Source: Candidatus Heimdallarchaeota archaeon (lineage in GTDB: Archaea > Asgardarchaeota > Heimdallarchaeia > Hodarchaeales > Hodarchaeaceae). Taken from it: a stretch of DNA of 64,000 bases. The notes beneath the pieces are model-generated. The model was not told the origin of the DNA, did no database searches, and worked only from the letters and a program-made list of their open reading frames with translations. Below are positions 45,933-53,573 of this stretch, piece after piece (the first letter of the stretch is position 1; each line of letters begins with the position of its first letter). Position numbers and translations under genes: made by a program. The DNA lies in the NCBI GenBank assembly GCA_020353515.1, contig CP070695.1, positions 633,722 to 697,721 of the forward strand. Direction: 5' to 3'.

Positions 45933-46229
45933 GTGCGTGATTCGAAGATTCCTTGTCCTAATTGTAAAAAAGGAACCCTTTTTTGGAACCCTGAAGAGAA
46001 ATTATACGTTTGTACAGAATGTGGAATTCAGGAAGCCGCATTAAAAACATGGATTAGTGCTGCAGAGCATCGTCAGAAAATAAAACAACGAAAACGTGAA
46101 AAAGAACGTCAATGGGCATTAAATATTCTAGGGGTAAAAGACCAACTAAAATCTCCCAAAAAAACAAAACAAGAACAAGAGTGGGATGAACTAATCGAAA
46201 TGATTAAGAAAAAAGAGTCTAAATCTTAA
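45933..46229 (+). CDS. Small zinc-ribbon, basic protein
   Basis: A 98-residue protein: an N-terminal zinc ribbon (CPNC at residues 8-11 and CTEC at 28-31) and a very basic helix (QKIKQRKREKERQWAL) followed by a charged tail. Nucleic-acid binding is likely. The GTG start could be extended upstream to a CTG at 45918. It lies in the same run as the preceding roadblock-like gene. Confidence 0.65.
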   Translation: MRDSKIPCPNCKKGTLFWNPEEKLYVCTECGIQEAALKTWISAAEHRQKIKQRKREKERQWALNILGVKDQLKSPKKTKQEQEWDELIEMIKKKESKS

Positions 46230-46469
46230 AAAAAGTGGGGCTTCATTGAAGCGTTGATTCTCTTTCATTTTTTGAGAAGGAAAATAATGATTTTTCTCCA
46301 GATTAAACTTGATTTATAATTATAGAACATAATAACGTTTAATCTTCGATTAATTTGTAAAATCGAAGATAATTTGAAAAGACTTAATTAAAGCATTAAG
46401 AATCTTAAGTATGATAATGAACTCACCTCTTAAACTGAGGAGTCTTTTCAATTCAGTCTTTACAAACAA

Positions 46470-47789
46470 ATGGTGAGCCCAAGAATCATGGAAACATTCG
46501 ATAGGCGAGGAGACATTCCTATTCATTTTTTCTTAGCCCTTATTGTCTTTGATGAAGAACATGGACCTGTCTTAAACTCTTATTTGACTCATGGGTTAAA
46601 AATTCCGAAAATAATACTTCAGGGGGTTACAACTACTCTATTTACAATGGCTATTGGAGTCGGTGAACCAACAGGAGAACCTGAGACAGCAATTATTCCA
46701 ATAAATGTCACAGGAATCCAAGGCCGCATATTGATTCACTCATTTGTAATTGATGATCCAGAAGCGAGAGGAAGAAATCGGATTGAAAGCTTCATGTTGT
46801 TTATTCCTCGGGCTCATCAGGATAAATTGTTACAACACTCCTTAGCCTTCTCAAACATTCTACAAGAGGCCATCCATGAAAAAAAATATTTTATAAATAA
46901 CAGTAAGCAAGAAATTTATTCCTTGGATAATGTTTTTGAAAATATCAAGAAAATACTATTAACTAAAATCGATAATACCCTTCAAGATCGAATCAGTGAT
47001 ATTTGTACCGATAAAGAAACTGTATTAGTTTCTGATGGAACCATCAGAGCTGTACATAACATAATTTTGTCTCCAGATATAATTTCATTAGTGAATAAAA
47101 TCCCTTCACTCATACAAGATTATGAGGATGAGCTTAAAACATTTGGAACCTTTTTTGATGCACTTCCCATCGAAATTCATGGAAAAACTTATAGTAATCA
47201 CCAATTTTATATGGTATACATTAGAAATAACTTCATAATCGCCTTTAGTTCAGGTAAAGGGCGTCTAGGAAGTCTGTTTAGAAACTTCCGTGAAATTCTT
47301 TGGAATCTAAGCTTGCAGAGTAATCTTTCTTCACAATCTTCAATATCACGATACTCAACAACAATCAAAAATGAAAGTGAGCTATTTCCTCAAAATCAGT
47401 TTTTAGACAAGAGTTTTCAACTATTAAAGAGTTTTCAGCCAATTATTACAGATGTATCTCTTTCACGTTGTAATATGAATGTAGTAGAGACACTTCGTAC
47501 AAGTTCTAATCGCATTGTAAAAAAACACGCTTTAATTTGCCAAATCTTTGAAGCTATTAACAATATTTGTTCACGCTTATTCCGAACAGATTTGGTTCAG
47601 GTAGTTTTATCTCAACATGGGACAAATGCTATTGCATTAAAGTGGGCAACCAATAGTGAGGATGATACTTCTTTATTTATGGTTGGTGACTCCACTAAGG
47701 GAGTTGGGTTATTAAAACTTGTTGGTGAACAAGTCTTAGAATACAGAGGAAAACCTGACTCGTACACTAATATCACACCTGATTTATGA
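46470..47789 (+). CDS. Longin-like domain protein, unknown function
   Basis: The 439-residue protein opens with a domain of longin-like order (residues 15-150): strand IPIHFFLALIVFDEEHGPVLNS, then helix, strands and the helix HSLAFSNILQEAIHE. A second domain may repeat the plan (ITDVSLSRCNMNV, and later TDLVQVVLSQHGTNAIAL). No signal peptide or TM helix. It ends 15 nt before EndoQ, so it is cotranscribed with DNA repair genes. Met 1 or Met 7 may be the start; GGTGA lies between them. The longin reading is tentative. Confidence 0.55.
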   Translation: MVSPRIMETFDRRGDIPIHFFLALIVFDEEHGPVLNSYLTHGLKIPKIILQGVTTTLFTMAIGVGEPTGEPETAIIPINVTGIQGRILIHSFVIDDPEARGRNRIESFMLFIPRAHQDKLLQHSLAFSNILQEAIHEKKYFINNSKQEIYSLDNVFENIKKILLTKIDNTLQDRISDICTDKETVLVSDGTIRAVHNIILSPDIISLVNKIPSLIQDYEDELKTFGTFFDALPIEIHGKTYSNHQFYMVYIRNNFIIAFSSGKGRLGSLFRNFREILWNLSLQSNLSSQSSISRYSTTIKNESELFPQNQFLDKSFQLLKSFQPIITDVSLSRCNMNVVETLRTSSNRIVKKHALICQIFEAINNICSRLFRTDLVQVVLSQHGTNAIALKWATNSEDDTSLFMVGDSTKGVGLLKLVGEQVLEYRGKPDSYTNITPDL

Positions 47790-47804
47790 TGAGGAGAACG
47801 GTTC

Positions 47805-49190
47805 TTGGAAGTAGCAGTAGATCTACATGCTCATTCGGTCTTTGCTGGTGGAACTCAAGCTCTTGCGATAACACCAGAGAAAAAGAGTATAAACCAGAAA
47901 AAAGCTATTTCTCATTTAACAAAGACAAACCAAACAATGCCCTTAAAGGGTATCGATTTAATCGGTACAGGTGACTGTCAATTCACCTTATGGACAGAAA
48001 TTCTTAAGGAAATTCTCTCTGAAGATACGGATGGAATATTTTTCCTTCAAAATAAAAGACAGACACGCTTTTTACTACAAACTGAAATGATATTTACTGC
48101 GAAAATGGGTAAATACTCAAAAGAAACACATGTTATTTTTCTTTTTCCAAATTTTCCTTTAGTAGAAGAATTTCGAGCATTACTGGACGGATGGAGGGTT
48201 AAACACCAGAAAATGGCGAGACCATTCATTCCATGCCAATCCTCTAGTCAGGTTGCAGAACGTATTCACTCCATATTAGATTTAAATCCTTGGGTGGAGG
48301 CTATTCCCTCGCATATTATGACACCGCAGGGTGTTTTTGGATCTGGTAAGGGAAATATTCGAGTTAATCATCTAGTTGACTTTTTTGATTCAGTTACATC
48401 AAGATTGAAAATTTTTGAAACTGGACTATCAGCTGATCCAGAATTTTTGAGATTAATTCCAGAATTAGATGATAAAGTGTTAATTTCAAATTCTGATGCT
48501 CATTCAAGTGCCTTACATCGAATGGGACGGGAATATACTGTATTATCTACCTCGAGAATTGCCTATAAGAGTATCATTTCAGCTTTACGTAATAATCATG
48601 TTCTATACACTGCTGAATTTCCCCCAGAAGAGGGACGGTTTTTTCTCACAGGTCACCGAGCTGGGAGGAAACGACCAGGTTTTCATGGTGAAAGTGATTA
48701 CTGTTACTTTTCTCCTCAGCATGTTCCTTCAAACGATGTCTGCCCAATCTGCAATAAATCTCTCACAATAGGTGTATTCCAGAGGTGTGTTGAGATTAGC
48801 CAAGCTCAAGAAGGAAAGAGAGAACTAGGAGATGTTATTTCCCCCAGGAAATTCATTCGTATGGTACCTTTGATAGATATATTGAGTCATGTACTAGAAA
48901 TAAAAACAAAGACAGCAAAATCTTTAGTCAACAAATATCGTCAGATTATTAACATTATAGGGCCTGAACGAATGTTATGGCAATTGACTTCTGAGGATGT
49001 TGAATCTATGCTGAATGGCCATATAGAAAAGCCCATACTGAAGGCAATCCTCGAAGTTAAAGCTGGGGATTTCACATTTAAACCATATGGGTTTGATGGA
49101 GTTTATGGTACTTTAGTAATTGGCCAGAGGGGAAATTATAAAAATGTTAATGTGATTCATTCTTCAAAACCAATTCAACAAACACTTTAA
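47805..49190 (+). CDS. Endonuclease Q (EndoQ), PHP-type DNA repair nuclease
   Basis: EndoQ cuts 5' to deaminated bases (uracil, hypoxanthine, xanthine) in DNA. The 461-residue protein has the PHP motif DLHAHS (His 8 and 10), further metal ligands in GTGDCQ, EMIFT, PSHIMTPQG and SNSDAHS, and a zinc finger with two Cys in VCPICNK after CYFSPQH. The C-terminal part contains helix-hairpin-like segments. The TTG start has GAGGAG 8 nt upstream. It is adjacent to the Nre gene. Its extreme C-terminus ends QQTL, the beginning of what could be a PIP box but cut short. Confidence 0.85.
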   Translation: MEVAVDLHAHSVFAGGTQALAITPEKKSINQKKAISHLTKTNQTMPLKGIDLIGTGDCQFTLWTEILKEILSEDTDGIFFLQNKRQTRFLLQTEMIFTAKMGKYSKETHVIFLFPNFPLVEEFRALLDGWRVKHQKMARPFIPCQSSSQVAERIHSILDLNPWVEAIPSHIMTPQGVFGSGKGNIRVNHLVDFFDSVTSRLKIFETGLSADPEFLRLIPELDDKVLISNSDAHSSALHRMGREYTVLSTSRIAYKSIISALRNNHVLYTAEFPPEEGRFFLTGHRAGRKRPGFHGESDYCYFSPQHVPSNDVCPICNKSLTIGVFQRCVEISQAQEGKRELGDVISPRKFIRMVPLIDILSHVLEIKTKTAKSLVNKYRQIINIIGPERMLWQLTSEDVESMLNGHIEKPILKAILEVKAGDFTFKPYGFDGVYGTLVIGQRGNYKNVNVIHSSKPIQQTL

Positions 49191-49245
49191 TCTGCTGTTT
49201 ATTTTTCTAACAAGTAAAGATTTCAGTTAATAAATGAGGATGATC

Positions 49246-50505
49246 ATGGTTCAGATACCTGCAAATCAAGAACTCTGTCTTCGGTGCAAAGCAGGTAAAT
49301 TTCTATGTGGTCTTCATTACTGTCCAATCATCCTCAAAACGAAAGCTTTGTTGCCTGTTAGGAGGATGTTGCCCAAATTAAAAAGTAGGAAGGAATATTA
49401 TGGTCCTAGTCCTCCCAGTTTATTTGTCGGAAGGTTTGGCTATCCAAATGTTAGATTAGGTCCTATGGCGGCATTAAACTGGGAAGGAATTCATTTGATA
49501 GATGAACCTGATCTTTGGAAGACAAATATGACATTGGAAGACGTTGTGAATCTTCGAGCTCAAATGTTTCGATTTATGGCTGAACCAGTGAAAGTTACGG
49601 ATGTGACATCTTCAACCAAAATCCTAGAAATCACACAGGAACAAATCCAATCTTCCTCACCAGTTGACTTGGAAGTAAAGTTCTCTAAGAAACCTAGGTT
49701 AAACTTAAATTTCAATCAATTTACCCAACCAATGGGTACTCGCATTAGAATAGACTCCATCCAATTGACTACCACACCTAAGATCGATCACCAGGTAGAT
49801 CGTGTTGTAAGCGATTCTGATCTGAATGCTGTCTCAGCAGTTACAAAACTATACACAACGGAAGCTACAGTTACTCAAATTTCAAGAATACTATCTGCTG
49901 GCTTGTTAGGTTTGACTAGAAGTCGGAAATTGGTTCCAACAAGATGGAGTATCACAGCTGTTGACGATATGACTGGAAATTATCTCAGGAGGAAAATTCA
50001 AGATTATCCTGAGATCATGGATTATTTGGTTTTTCATAACTCCTATTTGGATAACGATTTCTGGGTTCTATTTATTCCTGGACGTGAATGGCATTTTGAT
50101 TATCATGAGGCTTGGAAACAAAAAAGTGCTTGGAATTTAACTGGATCTGCTCCATATATCGCAACAGATACAGAAGGTCCTAAAGGACGAACATCCTATG
50201 CAACCAATACCGTCGGAGGGTACTATGCAGCAAGATTAGCAGTACTGGAGAAATTGTTTCAGCTAAGACGAAAAGCTGCAGTTATTGCTTTTAGAGAAGT
50301 GGGAAAAGGGTATGCGATTCCATTAGGCGTTTGGGCAGTTCGCGAAAACATGCGACAGGCACTTAGAAACCCAAGTAAAAAATTTCCTAGCTTAGATGCG
50401 GCATTAACATTCATTCATTCCCAACTGACGATACCTATGAAATATTATCACCAAAAAAGCCCATTACTTAAGCAAAAAACATTGGATGTATTCTTCAAGA
50501 AATAA
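49246..50505 (+). CDS. Nre-family archaeal DNA repair protein with PCNA-binding tail
   Basis: The roughly 419-residue protein begins with a zinc finger (CLRCKAG and CGLHYC), followed by an SPPSLFVGRFGYPNVRLGPM stretch typical of the Nre (NreA/NreB) family and a C-terminal domain with DNA-repair-like GREWHFDYHEAW. Its last residues QKTLDVFF form a canonical PIP box (Q-x-x-L-x-x-F-F). NreA proteins interact with PCNA and are needed for resistance to DNA damage. GAGGATGAT precedes ATG 49246, preferred over ATG 49234. It follows EndoQ in the same direction, defining a repair island. Confidence 0.88.
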   Translation: MVQIPANQELCLRCKAGKFLCGLHYCPIILKTKALLPVRRMLPKLKSRKEYYGPSPPSLFVGRFGYPNVRLGPMAALNWEGIHLIDEPDLWKTNMTLEDVVNLRAQMFRFMAEPVKVTDVTSSTKILEITQEQIQSSSPVDLEVKFSKKPRLNLNFNQFTQPMGTRIRIDSIQLTTTPKIDHQVDRVVSDSDLNAVSAVTKLYTTEATVTQISRILSAGLLGLTRSRKLVPTRWSITAVDDMTGNYLRRKIQDYPEIMDYLVFHNSYLDNDFWVLFIPGREWHFDYHEAWKQKSAWNLTGSAPYIATDTEGPKGRTSYATNTVGGYYAARLAVLEKLFQLRRKAAVIAFREVGKGYAIPLGVWAVRENMRQALRNPSKKFPSLDAALTFIHSQLTIPMKYYHQKSPLLKQKTLDVFFKK

Positions 50506-50861
50506 TTTCTAAAGATTAAGTATTTTTAAAGAGTACAGAAGAAATTTTTGTGAAAAAAAGAAGGGAGGATCATGAGATGGTGAAAAAATGCCCCCAACTC
50601 TTAATCCCTGATTTATACTTCATTTTATTTTTAATCACACTATTTTTTTATTAAAAGCACCCCAATTTTCCGATTGAATACATTCCATCAATTTAATCAG
50701 TTGTTGTGATTAATTTTTCACCAATTTATTCTACTGGTACTAATTTATAATATAATTAAGACACTTCTATTGACCACTAAAAATAAGAAGAATTACTTAT
50801 TATTGTATAGAGAAATTTAAATATGATGACATTGAAGTAGGTACCATTGGTGTAAATTCCC
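50506..50861. other. Intergenic region with a candidate micro-ORF
   Basis: This 356-nt AT-rich gap holds a T-run (50644-50649) that may end the Nre transcript and, before it, the 25-residue frame described separately. A TATA-like element near 50815 (AATTTAAATATG) could serve the 50862 gene. No other feature is seen. Confidence 0.3.
50577..50654 (+). CDS. Possible 25-residue hydrophobic peptide
   Basis: ATG 50577 has GGGAGG 8 nt upstream and encodes 25 residues, MVKKCPQLLIPDLY followed by a run of aromatic and aliphatic residues that could form one short TM helix. Strong RBS and membrane-like sequence make it worth noting, but the frame is short, and the T-rich sequence alone could give such residues by chance. 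Confidence 0.25.
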   Translation: MVKKCPQLLIPDLYFILFLITLFFY

Positions 50862-51218
50862 GTGAGTTATTATGAATCTCTTTCTGCAGCCATCACTCGA
50901 TATTATGTATTCAGCGGTCTTTTTCGAGAGGGTGATGAACAAATGACTTTTGAAATTGCTGATGCGAATTTGATTGAGGTGGGTCAGACTGTGGAGAAAG
51001 AATTCGCAGGAAGCGCTCGAGCTTTCTTTATTGAACTAGATAACTTCGATAACGAGACATATCAATGTGAAATTATCATTGGTTTTACAATTTGGCCGTA
51101 TGAAGATGATGAAAACGAAGAAAAACTCATATTAGATAGTGTACGAGAGGAGCTTGAGAAAGTTGGCTTTGTAGAAGATGACGCATATTATTTGGGGGAT
51201 GGACCTGATAGACGATAA
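50862..51218 (+). CDS. Small acidic protein, unknown
   Basis: A 118-residue, strongly acidic protein (ending EDDAYYLGDGPDRR) with alternating helix and strands (SAAITRYYVFSG, TFEIADANLIEVGQ, ARAFFIELDNF, QCEIIIGFTIWPY). I do not recognise the family. The GTG start has GGTG 9 nt upstream. It converges with the R15P isomerase gene. Confidence 0.6.
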   Translation: MSYYESLSAAITRYYVFSGLFREGDEQMTFEIADANLIEVGQTVEKEFAGSARAFFIELDNFDNETYQCEIIIGFTIWPYEDDENEEKLILDSVREELEKVGFVEDDAYYLGDGPDRR

Positions 51219-51251
51219 TATTTCTTGTGATTATCCCTCAAAATAGACTCC

Positions 51252-52205
51252 TTACATATCTATATGATGGTAATATTTGATCTTTTTTCCATAAATTTGT
51301 TGAAATGTCATATGAACGGTTTGAGGCGGAATCAAACCCGCTTCAGTAATGTAAGCCGAGATATTGTATCTATCAATTGTTTCAAAAGCAGGATTCAGGA
51401 TTCTAATCCCTGGGGGAACATCTTCGTCCCAGATTTCAAATGGAGCTCGCATTTCGATTTCACTAAGACGGCCAATGCTTGTAGCTTGATCATATTTTAA
51501 GAGAGAAGTACAAATATACATTGGAATATGTTCTTCTTCCGCTGCTAACGCACAAAGACGGGAACCAATTTTGTTTAGGGCTACTCCTTCGACAGTTATC
51601 GCATCTGCTCCTAAAAATATCATGTGAGGATTGAAAATGTTCATTGCCCATCGCATTGCCGAGTCTACAATATGTGTTACTCGAATATTATTATTTATCA
51701 GCCTCTTGGCTGTTTTCCTGCCTTGAAAGAGAGGTCTTGTTTCTGTAGAAATAACCTCGAAATCTTTACCTTGTTTAGCAGCTTCAAGAAAGATCCCTAC
51801 AGTGATAGAGGAATGGCAGTGAGTGAATACTCTTGAGCCATCTTGAATCCTTTCAGCGCCAGTTTTGAAGATTTTCAATTTAGCATCATTTATAAGGTCA
51901 ATATATCTATTTCCATGATCCACAGCAGACTCATTTCCATCAATTTGGATACCTGTCATTACATATCGTAATCCGTTTCTTAATGCTGGTTCTGTAACCC
52001 TTACCCTACTGAGTTGATCAACAACGGCCTCTAAATGATTAAATAATTCTTTTTCTTTTAATGGAACAGTCTTTGCATGATTTGCAAAAGCACGAACCCC
52101 AAAAATGGCAACATTTGTAGCACCTTGAATTGATAGATTTTTAATTTTCTTCATTGTACTTTTTAGCTTGCGATACTCTGGGGTTTCTGCAAAATTGATT
52201 TTCAC
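51252..52205 (-). CDS. Ribose-1,5-bisphosphate isomerase (eIF2B-alpha/R15Pi family)
   Basis: R15P isomerase makes ribulose-1,5-bisphosphate for archaeal form III RuBisCO in AMP salvage. The 317-residue protein has the Rossmann-fold eIF2B-like core with the catalytic Cys in THCHSSITVG, the STETRPLFQGRKTA motif, and the Asp in GADAITVEG followed by NKIGS. Length matches known archaeal R15Pi. The neighbouring genes are unrelated; the AMP phosphorylase and RuBisCO genes are not in the window. An MTNA/eIF2B regulatory paralogue is the alternative. Confidence 0.87.
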   Translation of the reverse strand: MKINFAETPEYRKLKSTMKKIKNLSIQGATNVAIFGVRAFANHAKTVPLKEKELFNHLEAVVDQLSRVRVTEPALRNGLRYVMTGIQIDGNESAVDHGNRYIDLINDAKLKIFKTGAERIQDGSRVFTHCHSSITVGIFLEAAKQGKDFEVISTETRPLFQGRKTAKRLINNNIRVTHIVDSAMRWAMNIFNPHMIFLGADAITVEGVALNKIGSRLCALAAEEEHIPMYICTSLLKYDQATSIGRLSEIEMRAPFEIWDEDVPPGIRILNPAFETIDRYNISAYITEAGLIPPQTVHMTFQQIYGKKIKYYHHIDM

Positions 52206-52548
52206 AAGAAATACTCTCCTAGAAAAATAACTAACAGATTGGGATACTTTTTTGACTTTACTTAATATTTCTATTATAACCTCAAAACGTAATTTTGATT
52301 CTTCTACTCTAGCCCAAGGAACACAAAAGAAAATAAGGGCAATTATATTAAAGATCTTGAAATTTATTACCTTAGATTAAGGATTTCAGAGGTACTTATT
52401 TAGAATACAGTTGAAAAAGTATCTTTCATCCAAATTATTACGACAATAAGCTAAATTATTCTTTTTTTAATATAAGATGTTCTATAGAATTATTTTTCAG
52501 AAAATTAAAAGCTGGATTTGTAAAAATTTATGAGTGTAGGTTAAAAAA

Positions 52549-52571
52549 TTGTACACAACATACTTATTTAT
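52549..52571 (+). promoter_or_regulatory. Shared motif and TATA-like element upstream of the Arf-like GTPase
   Basis: TTGTACACAA (52549-52558) is the exact reverse complement of the motif upstream of the Rab-like gene. It lies next to a TATA-like CTTATTTAT (about 52562-52571), 58 nt before the preferred GTG start. The remainder of the 411-nt gap 52206-52616 is AT-rich without any gene. Confidence 0.35.
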
Positions 52572-52616
52572 TTGAATTAAGAACAATGACTGATCTAAAC
52601 TAATCGGTGGTTGTCA

Positions 52617-53561
52617 GTGTCAAGTATATTGCGAAGAATATTCAAAGGCAAGACAGTCGAGAAATATGAAATAACTATTGTAGGCCTCGACGGCGCTGGA
52701 AAAACCACAATTGTGAATCGGTTATTACGCTCTGAATTTGTTCCTACAACACGAACTCTGGGTGTTAACTACCGAACTGTGAAATATCGGCAGATTGAGT
52801 TCAACTTAGTTGATTTAGGTGGACAAGAAATTTATCGGAACCTTCTCTGGTATGATTCTTTAGAAAAGGCTTCAGCTATCGTTTTTGTGTTGGATAGTGC
52901 GGATCTTCGTCTTACAGAAGCATCGAACGCGTTTTGGGACTCAATCCAACGAAATGAGAAAGTACCTGTCCTTTTTATTGCTAATAAAATAGACCTGCCA
53001 GGTGCTAGAGCATTTGACCTCATCGTCCAGGATCTTGATTTACCACGAGCACAAAGATCTGCGAGGCCAGTGGGCCTCTTTCGAATCTCTGCAAAAACTG
53101 GAGAGAACTTCTACGACGCGTTTGATTGGGTAGCCGATGTTCTCACAGGAGAAGAATCCACATTTAAATGTAAAGTACGTGTTGTGATTTTAATAAATCT
53201 CGAGTCTCACCAGATATATACAACTAAGTTTACAAACATAGACCGCTCTATTCTGGATCAATTAAATATGGGTATTAGTGAAACTGTAAAAGAGTTATCT
53301 AAGAACCTAACTGGGATGGAAGTAATTACTGCGTCTGATCTCCAGCTCACTATTGTGAAAAACCATCCTTTAGTGATTGGGCTTATAATTGGTTACTCAG
53401 ATTCTGTCGTACGGGCTAAACTCATTGCTGAAAGATTATTGAAAACAGCTTCAGCGTCAATTGAAATTGATCAATTTGATTCACGTGTTTTACTAAAATT
53501 AATGAAGAAACAGTGGCCCCTAGACATCTATAAACCAAAAATCCAATTTGAAATTGATTAG
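52617..53561 (+). CDS. Arf-like small GTPase with extra C-terminal domain
   Basis: The roughly 314-residue protein carries an Arf/Sar-type GTPase domain (residues 14-185): G1 GLDGAGKTT, switch I Thr in TTRTLGVNY, G3 DLGGQE with the catalytic Gln, G4 NKID and G5 SAKTG. It lacks the N-terminal myristoylation helix. Residues about 195-310 form an extra alpha/beta domain (VVILINLESHQIYTTKF, a helix, LQLTIVKNHPLVIGLIIG, then a helix) that resembles a longin/roadblock-type fold. TTG 52611 lies directly after GGTGG; GTG 52617 is better spaced and preferred. The gene is next to CDC48 but convergent with it. Confidence 0.88.
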   Translation: MSSILRRIFKGKTVEKYEITIVGLDGAGKTTIVNRLLRSEFVPTTRTLGVNYRTVKYRQIEFNLVDLGGQEIYRNLLWYDSLEKASAIVFVLDSADLRLTEASNAFWDSIQRNEKVPVLFIANKIDLPGARAFDLIVQDLDLPRAQRSARPVGLFRISAKTGENFYDAFDWVADVLTGEESTFKCKVRVVILINLESHQIYTTKFTNIDRSILDQLNMGISETVKELSKNLTGMEVITASDLQLTIVKNHPLVIGLIIGYSDSVVRAKLIAERLLKTASASIEIDQFDSRVLLKLMKKQWPLDIYKPKIQFEID

Positions 53562-53573
53562 AAGTAAAAATTA

